Assembly (NCBI GenBank): GCA_963693365.1
Contig: CAVNZM010000005.1
Span: 8,928,001-8,992,000, forward strand
Source: Amoebidium appalachense
Taxonomy: Eukaryota > Ichthyosporea
DNA: 64,000 nt
Direction of reading: 5' to 3'
Of this stretch, positions 1 to 17,449 are shown one piece after another (position 1 is the first letter of the stretch; every line of letters starts with the position of its first letter). The position numbers and the translations under genes were made by a program. Below the pieces are notes generated by a model. It searched no databases. It was not told the origin of the DNA and saw only the letters and a list, made by a program, of their open reading frames with translations.

Positions 1-10
1 TGATATACCG

Positions 11-88
11 TTGAGGGGATATTCCGAGCAAAAACCCCCCATACCTGAGACTGGTCTCTTTTTGCCTCGAGTAAACAGCGTAAACCTC
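11..88 (+). repeat. dispersed repeat, copy 1 (partner at 40090-40169)
   Basis: About 78 bases beginning TTGAGGGGATATTCCGAGCA and ending in AACAGCGTAAACC recur in the same orientation at 40090-40169. The copies differ mainly in the length of an internal C run and a T run. It lies in what appears to be an intron upstream of the 408-1362 exon. No coding potential is seen, and the element type is unknown. Confidence 0.8.
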
Positions 89-407
89 ATAGTGATTTCA
101 GATGAGGAAACCCCCAATCAGGGATCGACCGGGCTCCCTGCTAACATAATCAAAAACCCGAGAAATCACATCCAATTTGCCACTGCTTGCAGAAACAGAT
201 AGATTTACTTTGGATATACTGGGAACTTAAATGATGGGCCATCGTGATTTCCATACGACTTTTCTTAGAGCTCAGGCTGGGGAGAACGCTATGATTCATC
301 AGTGCAACCGCTTCCCCCCCCCCCCCCCCCCTCCCCCCCCCTCCCCCCCAAACAATAAAACAATAACAACAATAGTAATATTGATAATAAAAAAATAATT
401 TCTGCAG

Positions 408-1362
408 GGTCGAATACCAAGCAAGGAGGGAGGTCGCATGGAAGGCGGAGGAACAGCTCATTTTAAAGGAGCTTTCTGATTGGAAGGCCTCCACCCACGG
501 GTTCCCCAACCGAAAATCGGAAAATCCGGAAAACTTGCGCACGCCGCGGTCCGTGCAATCGGAGAGAGGATCGGATGGAGCAACCACCCCGCTTGTCACC
601 GCGACCGAAGCCATGCACCTTGGCGGGGCCTTGTTTTCGAACCCAATCTCACCAAACCCCGCTGCACCAAATCACAACTACACTTCCAATGGAAATTTCG
701 GAGATTCAGTTCGATTGGATCCCCCCTTAGTCGCTACAGCTGCACGCCACAACATCGCAATAGACGTTTCCCCGTTTTCGTTATCCCTGGGCTCGCCGGC
801 TGCGGCAGAAACGACCCCGGCTCCGGCTCGTGCCGTTGCATCATCCGTCGCAATGGGTCCCCCATTTGAAAATTCGTCCCGGAGAGATATAGTGCCCCAT
901 GGGGCGGCATCGCGTCTCCCCTCTAACCTCTCTGCGTTTTCTACCACACCGGGTGACGGTGGGGGTTTTTCGTCTCCTCCGACCACACAGACTTTTGCTA
1001 CGGACACGGCATTGTTGGGGGCTTTTGCAAACTTCGCGCGTACCCCTGGGCGTTCGGTAGAATCCATCTCGCGAACATCGAGCGACCGGAGCCACGAAAA
1101 CCGGGCCGGGGCTGGTTTCGCCCCGACTTCGACGACTACGGATCGGATTGAGGAGTGGCTTCATTCATTGGATGAGACGGATCCGGTTTACGGGGCGGGT
1201 GAGGGGGCGCACATTCCTCTGGATCTGACGGATCCTGTTAATCCGCGTTTTTCACTGGGAGAGGGTCATGCGTCGATTGAGGCGTTCTTGAACCAGGTGC
1301 TGAGCGATCCGTTGTCGTTGGATATTTCTGTTGTTGCGCAATCCCCACCCGTAGGCATGTAG
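408..1362 (+). CDS. 3' terminal exon of an unrecognised Ser/Thr/Pro-rich protein
   Basis: The frame is open from a 3' splice site (TTTCTGCAG, ending at 407) to the TAG at 1360-1362: one base completing a codon, then 317 codons. The first 25 residues are charged and helix-like (VAWKAEEQLILKELSDWK). The middle is low-complexity Ser/Thr/Pro/Ala/Gly. The last 75 residues are acidic with recurring D-P pairs (EWLHSLDETDPVYGAGEG and LTDPVNPRF). No catalytic motif, signal peptide or membrane segment is visible and I do not recognise the family. Upstream exons must lie left of the window. In-frame ATG codons exist inside the exon, but the frame continues cleanly back to the acceptor and reads like protein, so an internal start is less likely. 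The low-complexity middle suggests a disordered region; that is inference. Confidence 0.6.
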
Positions 1363-1584
1363 ATATACGAAGTGTGGATAGCCCGAGATTTGAATTTTCA
1401 AGTTTTTGTAGTCTGATTCGTCCCGATGGATGGATATGTATAATGTAACTTCAGGGTTGGGAGAGGCTGTGGTGTTTTTAAATGTTTCTTTTTTGAGCTA
1501 CGTAGGGTGTGTCTCCAGTTTTTTGCGTATATCTGTTTTACAATGAGTGATGTGTGCAGTGGAATGTATCATCCCCCCCTCCCC

Positions 1585-1617
<33 letters not shown>

Positions 1618-2642
1618 CACACACGCACCCACGTGCACGCACGCAGGCGCACAGGCACACACATACACACAGACTGACTGATATGTTTTGTTCTATAACG
1701 AAGTTGTTGTTGTTAATCACGGGTTTTTCTATTCGACGCGCGTGTTTGTGTTGATATGTTATAAATACATGTTGTGTTACTCCTCCTTTTCCTCCCTCCT
1801 CTTTGCAAAAAAAAAAAAAAAAAACTTTCTTTTTCTTTATGTATATGGTTGTGTCTAAACCCGACAGGAAATCTTTGAGACTCTGTTTTCCGGTGGAGAG
1901 AGATTACAGTTTCATGATCATTCATTATTCCACCTCTTTTTTAAATCATATATATATTTCACCTCCCAAGGTTTCCTCCCCCTGAATGTTGTGTGTGGAG
2001 ATGGTAGGTGGCTTTAAAAATTATTCTTCTGTGGTAGAGAGAGAGAAATGCGAATTAGACAAGAAAGTAGGAAAAAAGGTCGTGAAAATTTGAGTCTTTT
2101 TTTATAAAAAAAAAAACTTTTTTCTCCCTGAAGTGTTCATTAAGTGAATGATGTTGTATGTAAGTGATAAGTAACTATAAAGATGGTATTTTTACGTAGA
2201 GATAATCACTGTTAAATCATATTCAGGCGCTGTGAGTCACCGTTTTCTTTTCCTTCCGTATTTTCCTATTGCAGGCTCGTTATGTGATTGCTTCTGGTTT
2301 CATACTCTCACAAACTCTTTTAACCGTGTTTACATTACACACACCGCATTAAACTAAAACAACTAGGAAAAAACCTTAAAGAAAACCTGTTATATCTCCA
2401 AATATAATGTATATCTTGTAACGCTGTTATCTACATATGTACCTTGTTGGGTGGAGGTATTGTTGGCCTTGGTCCCTGCACCTCATGAGAGGTGACAAGT
2501 ATGTCGATATAATAAAACACCACATCCCCTTACCCTCCTCCTCCCCCCCCCCCCCCCCTCCCCCCCCCGGCCCCACTTCCCGTCCCTTGATGTTGATAAT
2601 AAACACAGCCCCTTCTCCCCCCACCACCACCACCGCCGCCAC

Positions 2643-2861
2643 CACGTGCACACACACACGCACACACACACACACACGTACACACACACACCCCACCACC
2701 ACCACCACCACCACCACCACACGTGCGCGCGCGCACACACACACACACATGCGCCCGCACGCGCACACACACACACGCACACATACGCACACACACAGAC
2801 AGACACTGTCAGACAGATGTACACACACACAAACAAACAAACACAGACGTATACACACACA

Positions 2862-2920
<59 letters not shown>
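2643..2920. repeat. compound (CA)n, (CCA)n and (GA)n microsatellite
   Basis: Alternating CA tracts, a CCA block around 2693-2720 and about 28 GA dinucleotides at 2864-2920. All six frames through it give only His/Thr, Cys/Val, Glu/Arg or Ser/Leu repeats, so it is not coding. Confidence 0.95.
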
Positions 2921-2923
<3 letters not shown>

Positions 2924-3005
2924 ATGCTTGTACAATTTTGTAGAGAAAGGGCTGCAACATGATGGATCGGCCAGAATCTTTCTTTCTTTCTTTTTTTTTT
3001 CTTTT

Positions 3006-3052
<47 letters not shown>

Positions 3053-3174
3053 TACATTATAATCAGTGAGCTCGCAGCTTGTAGCCTCGGATTTATTTTA
3101 TGCACGGGCACACTTTTCAAACACTACATTCAGTCTACTCACACGTATCTGTGTATATACTGTTTACAAACGTA

Positions 3175-3205
<31 letters not shown>

Positions 3206-3229
3206 ATATATATATATATATAAATACTA

Positions 3230-3275
<46 letters not shown>

Positions 3276-4192
3276 AGTTGTCCAAATTTACAGAGTGGAG
3301 AACACAGGAGACAGTGTGTGGAGATATGGGATCATATCAGGATTTCATTCGAAATTCCTCGCATTCCTTGGCCAGTTATCAACTCTTGTAATTGAAAATT
3401 TTTACAAGCGAATAGCTCAGAAGATACGTATACACATGCATAGCCTAAGGACCATTTCCACAAAACACCTAGGCCTTAATTGCTTCGAGATACCAACTTA
3501 TAAAACGGTGGAGTCTGAATTTGACGGTGATTTTTTGAGGTGTGGAAACAAGTACATTGCAAGTTAATGTGTGGTTTAAAGTGTATAAAGAGCTAATGTA
3601 ATGTAATCATACATGCCTTCCCAGTAAGTGCTGGAGATGTGTGCCGTAGCTGCTGTGCTTACTTCGTTCGTTCGTAAATTACATATTTACAAGTACAAAT
3701 CCGATTTGCATAATAGTGCGTAACATAAAGACAGAATAGAATTATCCGTAAATTGTAAATGCGGAAACCTGGTTTGGACAGTCTTGTGCGACCCCATGGC
3801 AGCACACTTGGTAGATACGCAAGCCACCTGAAAAACAAATAAAATTTCATGAAGAAACAAAATTGTGTTCACCAATATTAAAAAAAGGCGTACGTGGACA
3901 CAGCGCTGTTACACATAAGAGTACGAGGGCGAAAAGCCAGGCAATATCACGGAAATTCGTGCAAATTTGCGAAATTACGATATGGTGCACTGTATGTTTT
4001 TGTTGCTTTCGGCCGTTTCGATCATCGTAGCCATGGCCGTAGCAACCAATCCCAGGGCCTTGCTCCAGGCTGCCTCGTCTTCCTCTGCAGACGGTTTTAA
4101 AATTAATATTTAAGGTAGCTGGAATCATGGAATTGCGGCGATCGGTTTCCGGGCAGAACTTAAATGTAAAACAGGGTTACATCGAGAGTCAA

Positions 4193-4500
4193 AAGGTAGC
4201 CTAATTATGCGCTAGAGCCATAATTCTTGAATAACAATTATGTAAATAGTGTTTTCTAAAAAAAAAAATTGGTACAGAAAAATTATAACTCAATTGGTTC
4301 GGCGTCAGCGACTAAAAAACCAGCTCACCAAAATCCGGTACGTTTTTACATAGTACATTTAATAATGGAGATTGCGTATTATAAAAACTTTTTACTCAGT
4401 TGAGTTATAAAAATTTCTGTACCGAAATTTTTATGTTCATACTATATACTTCTCATTCCCATCGTCAAACATGCTCTAGCGTATTATCAGGCTACCTTTT
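4193..4500. repeat. foldback (long inverted repeat) element, about 300 bp
   Basis: AAAGGTAGCCTAATTATGCG at 4193 is repeated in inverse near 4471-4500 (TGCTCTAGCGTATTATCAGG, then CTACCTTTT). Inside that, GGTACAGAAAAATTATAACT near 4272 pairs with AGTTATAAAAATTTCTGTAC near 4402. The arms are about 100 bases with small mismatches around a loop of about 100 bases. It has no coding capacity and resembles a MITE or foldback transposon. Confidence 0.7.
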
Positions 4501-5110
4501 AGTCTTTCATATTCTTGCTTTTAGGTCACGCGCGGGTGATACAAAACATTTGTGTTGCATTTTTGCCCTCCTCTACGGCCGCGGCCCCGCCGGCCCGTGC
4601 GTACGCGTGAGCCTCAGGTGAGCCACAGTTGGGAAATTCTAAATTCTGGCGGGAAAAACATTATCCGAGCTCTATGAAGTCTGCTGCAGCTTTAAATTTT
4701 TTTGGGGGGGTTGTATATTGAGAGAAAGAGAAAAAACTGAAGAGAAATAATGAAAAGAGGGAACATATCATATACAAAAAATCCATCGCTCGCCCGGTCA
4801 CGGTGACGTGTCGTCATGAGCCACCTGTGATTCCCCCCAGATCTTCAATTGTGGGGCTGATCGTAACTTTTGTAACTAGCCTTCCGGAACATTTTCTTAT
4901 ACTAAGACAATAGTATACATTTAGCGCAATAAAAATGAAACCTTGCCAAACCAGCAACTTCTTATCGAATGTGTAATTGATGTTTGTGCTATACGTAGAT
5001 GCATACGTTCAAACTCTGTAACAAAACTTTCCATGGCTAAAATTTCTTAGCCCCGAAAATCCAGTCAAAAGAAAAAAATCCAGGAAACTTTTTTTCTTTT
5101 TTTTTCAGGA

Positions 5111-5213
5111 CGCACTTGTTACTGGATAACTCGTGAAGTTTTTATTGTCTTCTCAGTATGCCGTGCATACTTGCATATCTTTCCGTCGAATAAATCCAGT
5201 CAAAAGAAAAAAA
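5111..5213 (+). repeat. A-tailed dispersed repeat, copy 1
   Basis: The block starting GCACTTGTTACTGGATAACT and ending TCCAGTCAAAAG plus an A-rich tail recurs at about 12430-12530, where there is a 4-base insertion. A partial copy is at 11828-11872. It contains AATAAA about 15 bases before the A-rich end, like the 3' end of a retroposed transcript. Confidence 0.75.
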
Positions 5214-5580
5214 AACTTCTGATGCCCGGCGAGCGCACACCTGCAAGCACGAAAGAGTTTTGGGAGACTGGTAACGCAAACTCTAAGCCAAATTGCTTTT
5301 TAGAACCTTGATTCAAAGCGGCACAAAGCTGCTTTTTCCGTTTTTCATTTCTAACCTGTTTTGGTTATTCTTAGTTGCAGGACACAATGCTATTGGTCGA
5401 ATTGTGATACGTTTAGGCCAATCAGAGCATGGCAGGGACGCCTGATGAAATCCATGGTTTTGTCCGCCTTAAAGAGTGAATAAAGTTTAGTGGAGTAGAG
5501 TATATGGTTATTTCAACGGTATCTAAAAATATAGTACCAATAACTTTGCCAAATGATGATTAAGAAATTATACTTGAAAA

Positions 5581-10881
<5,301 letters not shown>

Positions 10882-11827
10882 CGTGGAGTAGTTAGCCAGC
10901 CTGGGTAGTGCACTATTGTTAATTGTGTTTGTGCTCCTATGATGCACCTCAATTTAGAGGTCACTGAATATCACGGTTCTCTGAACGAGCGAATGAACGG
11001 GGATAAAGTTTGAAAATAACTCGAGCGGGATTCAATACAAAATGTGAGGGAACTGAGCCTCAGTATTTGAACACAAAAGGTATGATTTAACTCTGCAAGT
11101 GGACCAAAAAATGTGAGCATTAACTTAGTGACTGAACAGAATCACATGTAACTAATAGTAAATCTGGTGCAAGCTCAAATGGATGGTTTGGGCTGCATTG
11201 AATGCATAAGCATCTGCATCGGTTGCAATCAACAAACCAGTTGGATTCACAACTAACATTAACGGAAATTTATCAAATAGACAATTAATAAATAAAATAA
11301 AAATTTCAGACAACCATGCACGGTGGTTAGTGCGCGCATGCTCTGTTGCTCTTTGATGTGCCACAGGCTACAGGCCATTCGAATCTATGTGAAGCTTCGT
11401 GGTTACTTCAGAATCTATGTTGTGAGAGTGTGGTTAAATGGGGAGTGTAGTGTTACGCCGTGATTTACTGAAGTTTTTTTTTGGGTTAAAGAAACGAACT
11501 GCTCTTACTTTCGAGTTGATTTCTACATTTATATCTGGTTGGCATGGGTTGGGAACTGTCGGGCATATGATCACTTGTATGAGGTGCGACGACCTTTTGC
11601 ATGTGTATGGCAGCATGGTGTGTATGTACATAGGTTTCTCAGTGATATGATGGGCGAATAAAGAGGCATTCCTTGCGGAACCCGGAAGAAATTCCAGAAA
11701 TCTCTGGACGCATTCTATCTAAGCAATGGATTTTGGGTATCCATCCGTGATCCAGGGTTCGCAGCGAACGGTTATTTTCAACCACAGGAAAACCATTAAA
11801 GCATGCAGTTTTCGTAAACTTTTCTTA

Positions 11828-11872
11828 TTTGCATATCTTTCCGTCGAATAAATCCAGCCAAAAGAACAACTT
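11828..11872 (+). repeat. A-tailed dispersed repeat, partial copy
   Basis: GCATATCTTTCCGTCGAATA matches the 3' part of the 5111-5213 and 12430-12530 elements and continues to AAATCCAGCCAAAAGAAC. Only the 3' end is present, as expected for 5'-truncated retroposition. Confidence 0.7.
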
Positions 11873-12429
11873 TTCTTCTCTCATGTGTTTCCAAAATTTA
11901 TAAATTGATAATCAATTACTATGAACCTCCGGCAAACACCTCTTAGAGCGGCGTCTGGTTTGATCATATCATTGGAATTCATTTCGACGTTCTTCTCTTA
12001 TCTTTTGCATGAATTTGATTGGATTGTTTTTATACTTGCATTCCTGCGGCACACCTCGTGAGTCGTGAGTCGTGACTACATAGGGCCTTATGAAAATATC
12101 CTGTTTTTCGCCCTGAGTATCAAACTGGAAATATCACGAAAATATCGCAAAGGCCCCAGATTATCCCGCTTTTTTTTTTCGCGAATGCCCTGAGTATCAT
12201 CTCAACCTATCCCGAAAACCTCCCTGATTATCAAAAGATATATCAAAAGTATCCTATTTGTGCCCTGATTATCAGGCCCAAGTATCCAGTCCAGACAACT
12301 TACCTCTTTCCCTACGGGTGTCTGCTACACTAGCTGGCAACTTGAACACTTTAGACTTTTTGTTGAATTCTGTTGGTCGTCACATTGAGTATTTATATGA
12401 TTTTCACACAGTGTTCAGGTATCTCAGTA

Positions 12430-12548
12430 TGCACTTGTTACTGGATAACTCGTGAAGTTTTTATTGATTGTCTTCTCAGTATGCCGTGCATACTTGCATA
12501 TCTTTCCGTCGAATAAATCCAGTCAAAAGAAAAAAAAAACAAAAAAAA
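12430..12548 (+). repeat. A-tailed dispersed repeat, copy 2
   Basis: Nearly identical to 5111-5213, with four extra bases in the TTTTATTGATTGTCTTC portion. It ends TCCAGTCAAAAG followed by an A-rich stretch. A related fragment (ACCGAGTCAAAAG plus A) follows at about 12612-12635. Confidence 0.75.
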
Positions 12549-12688
12549 ACTTACTGGTTATGTAGCCTGTGGCTGCACGTTGTTACACGTTGCCTTCATC
12601 AACGGATCAATAAAACCGAGTCAAAAGAAAAACTTTACTGACTAAGCATATCACCCGAATATCTAAGGCGAATACACGTGTGCACACG

Positions 12689-12859
<171 letters not shown>

Positions 12860-12869
12860 CGCCTTTTTC

Positions 12870-13125
12870 GTCTGCATCTTGCGTGCCCGTTCGATGGCCA
12901 TGGCTGCACCCTTGGGCGATATTAGCCGACTGGGAGGCGAACAACGCGTTGAGTTGGGCCCGGGCCGCGACTTGCTGGGTTACTTCAGGAACAACGACAG
13001 TTTTAGGCACAACACTGGTGTCCATCTGCATGTTGGACTCGACCTGTGGGGGGCACTCTCGCCAGTGCCGATAATGGCCGGCGCCATAGAGGAGGCGGCG
13101 GCAGACGTATGCATGTCTGCAGTCA
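12870..13125 (-). pseudogene. coding-like stretch interrupted by two compensating frame changes
   Basis: On the minus strand a protein-like frame starts at an ATG near 13125 (MTADMHTSAAASSMAPAIIG). After a run of six C near 13050 the natural reading moves to another frame (VESNMQMDTSVVPKTVVVPE, then QQVAARAQLNALFASQSANI). Near 12905 it returns to the first frame (AAMAIERARKMQTKKA) before the (CA)n tract. One extra C in the first run and one base fewer at the second site would join all three. I do not recognise the family. It may be an exon with sequencing errors, a decayed copy, or chance. One plus-strand frame is also open through the region but reads less like protein. Confidence 0.35.
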
Positions 13126-13595
13126 TGTTTGCCGCCGCCTTCTCTTGCCCAAGGGTGCAGATAAGAACGCTTGGTTTCACAAAAAGTAAACGTGTCTGAA
13201 GTGGAAGAACTGACCGAGAAAGCCCAAAAACCACTCTTTGTACCGATGAAAAGAAGTTGCACATGTGTCAACTGTCAAAACCGCCTGTCTGGGGCGGGAA
13301 CTTGAGTGATTGGTAGTTTCCAGTGCAAGGCGTATTATGGCGGGAGCTTGGCACATTGGTTCGATGTGAAATCCAACTGCCCAAATATGGCTATTGTAAC
13401 ATTCATTACTTCTTTTGGCTTATTTACCTCTTGCTTGATTGGCGGCCTTTGGCGGCAAAACTCCCTAGTGGAAACCCCACAACACATATAGATAACTCCA
13501 ATAATACCCCCTAGGTGGACGTGATATATCCCGCAGGATATATCACCTTTTCAGAGATCCATTTTGATATACCAATTTTTGCACCCCCCCCAGGG

Positions 13596-13712
13596 GTTTA
13601 CACACTTTTTATTGCGTGGACACTGCCGGAGGCCCAGCCACGTTTTCCAGCACAGCCAATCAAATGCAGCCAGTGACATATGTACATGCTAGGCAACAAT
13701 GAGCGCCATCTC
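13596..13712 (-). repeat. dispersed repeat, inverted relative to 27978-28112
   Basis: The reverse complement matches 27978-28112, including GATGGCGCTCATTGTTGCCT and CATTTGATTGGCTGTGCTGG. The 27978 copy carries about 17 extra bases after GGAAAACG. There is no coding potential. Confidence 0.8.
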
Positions 13713-14021
13713 ACCTGATAGATCTCGGGGGTGCCCTGATTTCTGGTATCTAACTTGCCCCTGAATATCACCTAGACACACGGGATCTTTTCATAAAGTG
13801 ACGTCCTCGTCTCCTGGCTTGGCAGTGCACGTGCAACGCGTGTCCGTACAACGGGTTCGTGACAAACCTACCTCACACGTACTGACGGTGTGCACGCGCT
13901 GCGATGAACTTAACGACCGCGTGCATGCTTTCTGTCGCGGCGCCTCGACGGTTCGATAGAGTCCAGTGTTCGCTGAATGTGTAAGGAAAAGTAAGGAGCC
14001 ATCTCAGTAGGTGGCAACAAA

Positions 14022-14286
14022 CCTACCACCTACCACCTACTGAGGCGGTGTCTCCTTTCTTTTTTTTTTTTTCTTCATTTTTTTTTTACTTAAAAGGGAC
14101 GCCTGAGTAGATGTATAACGTCGCACGTACGGCAACACGTCAGTACGTGTTAGACCTACCACCTACTGAGGCGGTGTCTCCCTTTTCTTTTTTTTCTTTT
14201 TTTTTTTTTTTTTTTTTTTGCAAAAAGGGGCCGCCTCAAGTAATGTATAACGTCGCACGTGCGGCAACACGTCAGTACGTGTTAGG
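14022..14286. repeat. tandem duplication, two units of about 132 bp
   Basis: Each unit starts ACCTACCACCTACTGAGGCG, has a T-rich middle and ends with CGGCAACACGTCAGTACGTG. Units: 14022-14153 and 14154-14286. The inverse of the opening motif (CTCAGTAGGTGG) lies just upstream at 14003-14014 and could form a small hairpin. Confidence 0.85.
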
Positions 14287-14840
14287 TGACAAACGGCACG
14301 ACACGGTTCTCTTCGAAGGCTTTCTCGAAGACGTGACACTGTGTCGGTGACTCAACGTGTGACAGAATTAGCTCAGCAGACGCCCATCAAAACGACACTG
14401 TTTTTTTTGTTTTTTTTTCAGTTTCACTGTTCTTTAGGGCCGTATGTACTGCATGCTGCCTATTATTATAATTAGCACTTTCCTGATCCAGAAGTGAACA
14501 ACAACATTTCGAATCGGGCGGCGACGCTGCCAGAGTCACTGCATACATTGGCAGTGACGATGCACGCAGCACGTGTCACCCCGCTAGCTCGGATTGACCC
14601 ACCATATCACCACGTGCCACGAGGGCTCTGGACACTCCCATCGAAGTGGCACGTGCACCACATGTCCTGACGGCGGGCGACCGCGAGCCTATAGACAAAT
14701 GGCTCTGACTGCCTGAGATTTGGGTGCCTGGGAAAAGCTTCTTTTTCCTATCTCGGGGCGGCGTCCACTGACTCATAACCTCCTTGACTTTCTCATCACC
14801 CGTCTCAAGCTTCGAAGTTTTCAAATTCCTTCTCTTACCC

Positions 14841-14908
14841 CCCCCCCCCCCCCCCCCCCCCCAAACACACACACACACACACCGGCACACACACACACAC
14901 ACACGCAT

Positions 14909-14945
<37 letters not shown>

Positions 14946-15022
14946 GTGTCACACACACACACACACACACACACGCACGCACACACGCACACACGCACAC
15001 ACGCACACACGCACACACACAC
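14841..15022. repeat. C run and (CA)n microsatellite
   Basis: A C homopolymer of about 22 bases followed by about 155 bases of CA repeats with GCA and CGCA variants. Confidence 0.9.
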
Positions 15023-16038
15023 GCTGTCGCACCCCCACCCCCACCTCACCCCTACACCCCCCAGCTGGGCACCACTGAGCACCACCACGGTGACGAACCA
15101 AACAACCGACGAAAGCTATAATGTATGTTCGCGTATGCAGTCCGGATTTATCCTAGCCAATGCAGTAGTGATATATCCGGCCATTTCTTGGCAACCCGAG
15201 ATAGTGTACATATTATGTCATAACTTCCAACGACCTCGAGTTTTTTGAAGACCTTTTTCTTTTTCTTTTTCTTTCTTTCTTTTTTTTTCTTTTTCGAGAC
15301 CACTAACTAGGCTACCGCCGCATCACTAATACATTCGAATGATTCCCAGGCCACACAATTGCAACAACGTGTTCTTGCCGAGGGTCAGAACACTGAGAAG
15401 CTGATTGTTATCATCATGATGGACATTTATTCATTGCCATAAAATGTGTACACGATTTTGCCATTACCAGGGGACTCCCCAATTCGAAAAACACATTATA
15501 CTTCTTTCTACAATGGGCACCTTATGCGACACGGGCCAACCAATCATCAAGACTTTCAACGGGAAACCCAAATCGGCACTTCAAGACATCAGCATGAAAA
15601 CACTTAGCATGAAAATTCTTTCAACTTGAACCAGCAAAAACTCGCGTTTATCATCAATCTCAAAATGCAATACACCGCACAAGGGTGCAGGTATGCAAAC
15701 TAGCAACTACCGACTAAACCCACGTGACTTCAACACACTCTGCAACAGACACCGTGTGACCAAAAAAAAACAAAAAACGTTTGTGCTCCATCTAGCACAC
15801 AAATAGCTAAGCAATCGAATCGCTTGTCTTCACAAAAACCAACTTCAACAACATCATGAACAACAATCACGAACACAACTTTCTCCATCATCATCCTCGC
15901 TTTTAAATTTTAAAGCACTATGATACAAACTTTAACTTCTTAAACCCCAATCAACAACAGCATCAAGGCACAACTCCAATAAAACTTTTAAAAATTATCA
16001 TTCTTGTTTCTTGTCTCAAAACCTCAGAACACCAACAA

Positions 16039-17229
16039 CTAGCAATCTTCACTCGTACTACGAAACTCCAACATATCCTCCCCTTTCAAATCGATGTAAG
16101 ATTCATCATGCGAAGACTTTTCCGATTTCTTGCGAACCTTCAGGACTTTGTCCGCCATCCCCCCCACCATAACGCCATCCGCCTCGATCGCCTCAATGTA
16201 AATTTGCGACGGATCGGTGATGTAATTATCGCACTGCGACACAAACACCTGCGGGAATCCGCTCGCAACGCTCCGCCCACTCTCATTGGTCGCCTGCCGC
16301 TGCAGCTCCGCATGTGATTGGTCCTGAGAATTCCCCGGGAATGCGGTTTTCACGCCCTCACACACCTGACCAAACAGTCGCACCACTTCGTCAATAATAT
16401 CTGAAAATACGGGGCGGTCGTTTGGCTCCAGTGCCCAACACTTTAGAAGTAGGTCGTAAACGAGAGGTGGGCACGTGGCTGGGCGTTCGGGCCGGCAGCC
16501 TGTAAAAAAAGGAACAAAGTGAGAAAATAGTTCTCAAGAAATGCAGCCAGTCAATGTGCACACAGTGGCATTTGTAATGTTCAGTATGCCCTTTGACTCG
16601 CAGTGTTTCAATACTGTATCTCGGAGCACAGAACTCTCTCATTACAGTGCCACCCCCCCCCCCCCCCCCCCTCCCCCCCCTCCCTCTCCTCCCCGGTCCC
16701 CTTTCACTCCCTGCCCCAAACCCGAATACACAGCCTCACATTTTCCTTGGCAGTGCCTCTGCGCACCCCCCTCCCCCCCCCCCCCCCCCCCCTCCCCCAA
16801 AGCACACACACACACACACACAGCACAACACACAACCCCGATCCCATGGCTACCTGCTTTGACGGCGGCGTGGACGTTGCGGGTGGGGATGTCCTGGAAG
16901 GGGGGTGATCCGTCGGCAAACAGCTCCCAGGCCGTGACGGCCCAGGCCCACACGTCACTGCGCTCGCTGTACACGTGCCCGTCCACACACTCGGGCGCCG
17001 TCCAGCGGATGGGAATGCGCGGCGCACTGCTCTCCCGGTAAACCCCCCCGGGCCCCCCCTCCACCCGCCGCGCCATCCCAAAGTCGCTCACCTGCACAAA
17101 ACAAAATCGGGGTGAGTGAACTACGATATTTTGTTCTTCAGATAGGCAGAGTGTTTACTGACCATTATGACATAGGGATCGGCTGCATTTGATAATCATA
17201 ACCTGGATATATCCCCCCCCCCTCCCCCC

Positions 17230-17260
<31 letters not shown>

Positions 17261-17408
17261 AAAAAAAGAAAGCTGCACAGACAACACCCAAGACGTAACC
17301 GATGTCTTTGCAGGTTCACTGGAAAGGTAAAAGAGGGCAGGGGGCCGGGCAGGGGGCCGGGTGGGTGGGTTGGTGGGTGGTGGTGGTGGTGGTGGTGGTG
17401 GTGGTGGT

Positions 17409-17449
<41 letters not shown>

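Larger units (their letters stand above)
1363..5580. other. intergenic region with simple repeats and a foldback element
   Basis: No supported gene. It holds C/CA runs at 1573-1670, a C, CA, CCA and GA block at 2540-2920, a G run at 3017-3049, a C run at 3174-3202 and (TA)n at 3204-3273. It also holds a foldback element at about 4193-4500 and an A-tailed dispersed repeat at 5111-5213. A plus-strand frame at about 3274-3567 stays open for some 95 codons after the (TA)n tract, but it has no recognisable motif and no clear splice sites. Confidence 0.6.
10882..12660. other. intergenic region upstream of the globin gene, with retroposon-like repeats
   Basis: No supported gene. It would hold the globin promoter; I see no clear core promoter motif. 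Repeat fragments lie at 11828-11872, 12430-12530 and 12600-12636. Between 12100 and 12300 the phrase CCCTGAGTATCA or CCCTGATTATCA recurs about four times in a degenerate array. Confidence 0.5.
13275..16038. other. intergenic region with repeats
   Basis: No supported gene. It contains an inverted dispersed repeat (13596-13712), a 132-bp tandem duplication (14022-14286), C and CA tracts (14841-15020) and a T-rich stretch (15250-15295). The rest, 15300-16038, is AT-rich sequence just 3' of the minus-strand kinase gene, and I see nothing else in it. Confidence 0.5.

Noticed and set aside
3100-3567. Plus-strand frame after the (TA)n tract
   Set aside because: Upstream half is C and TA repeat. The remaining 95 codons have no motif or splice support; only noted in the intergenic entry.
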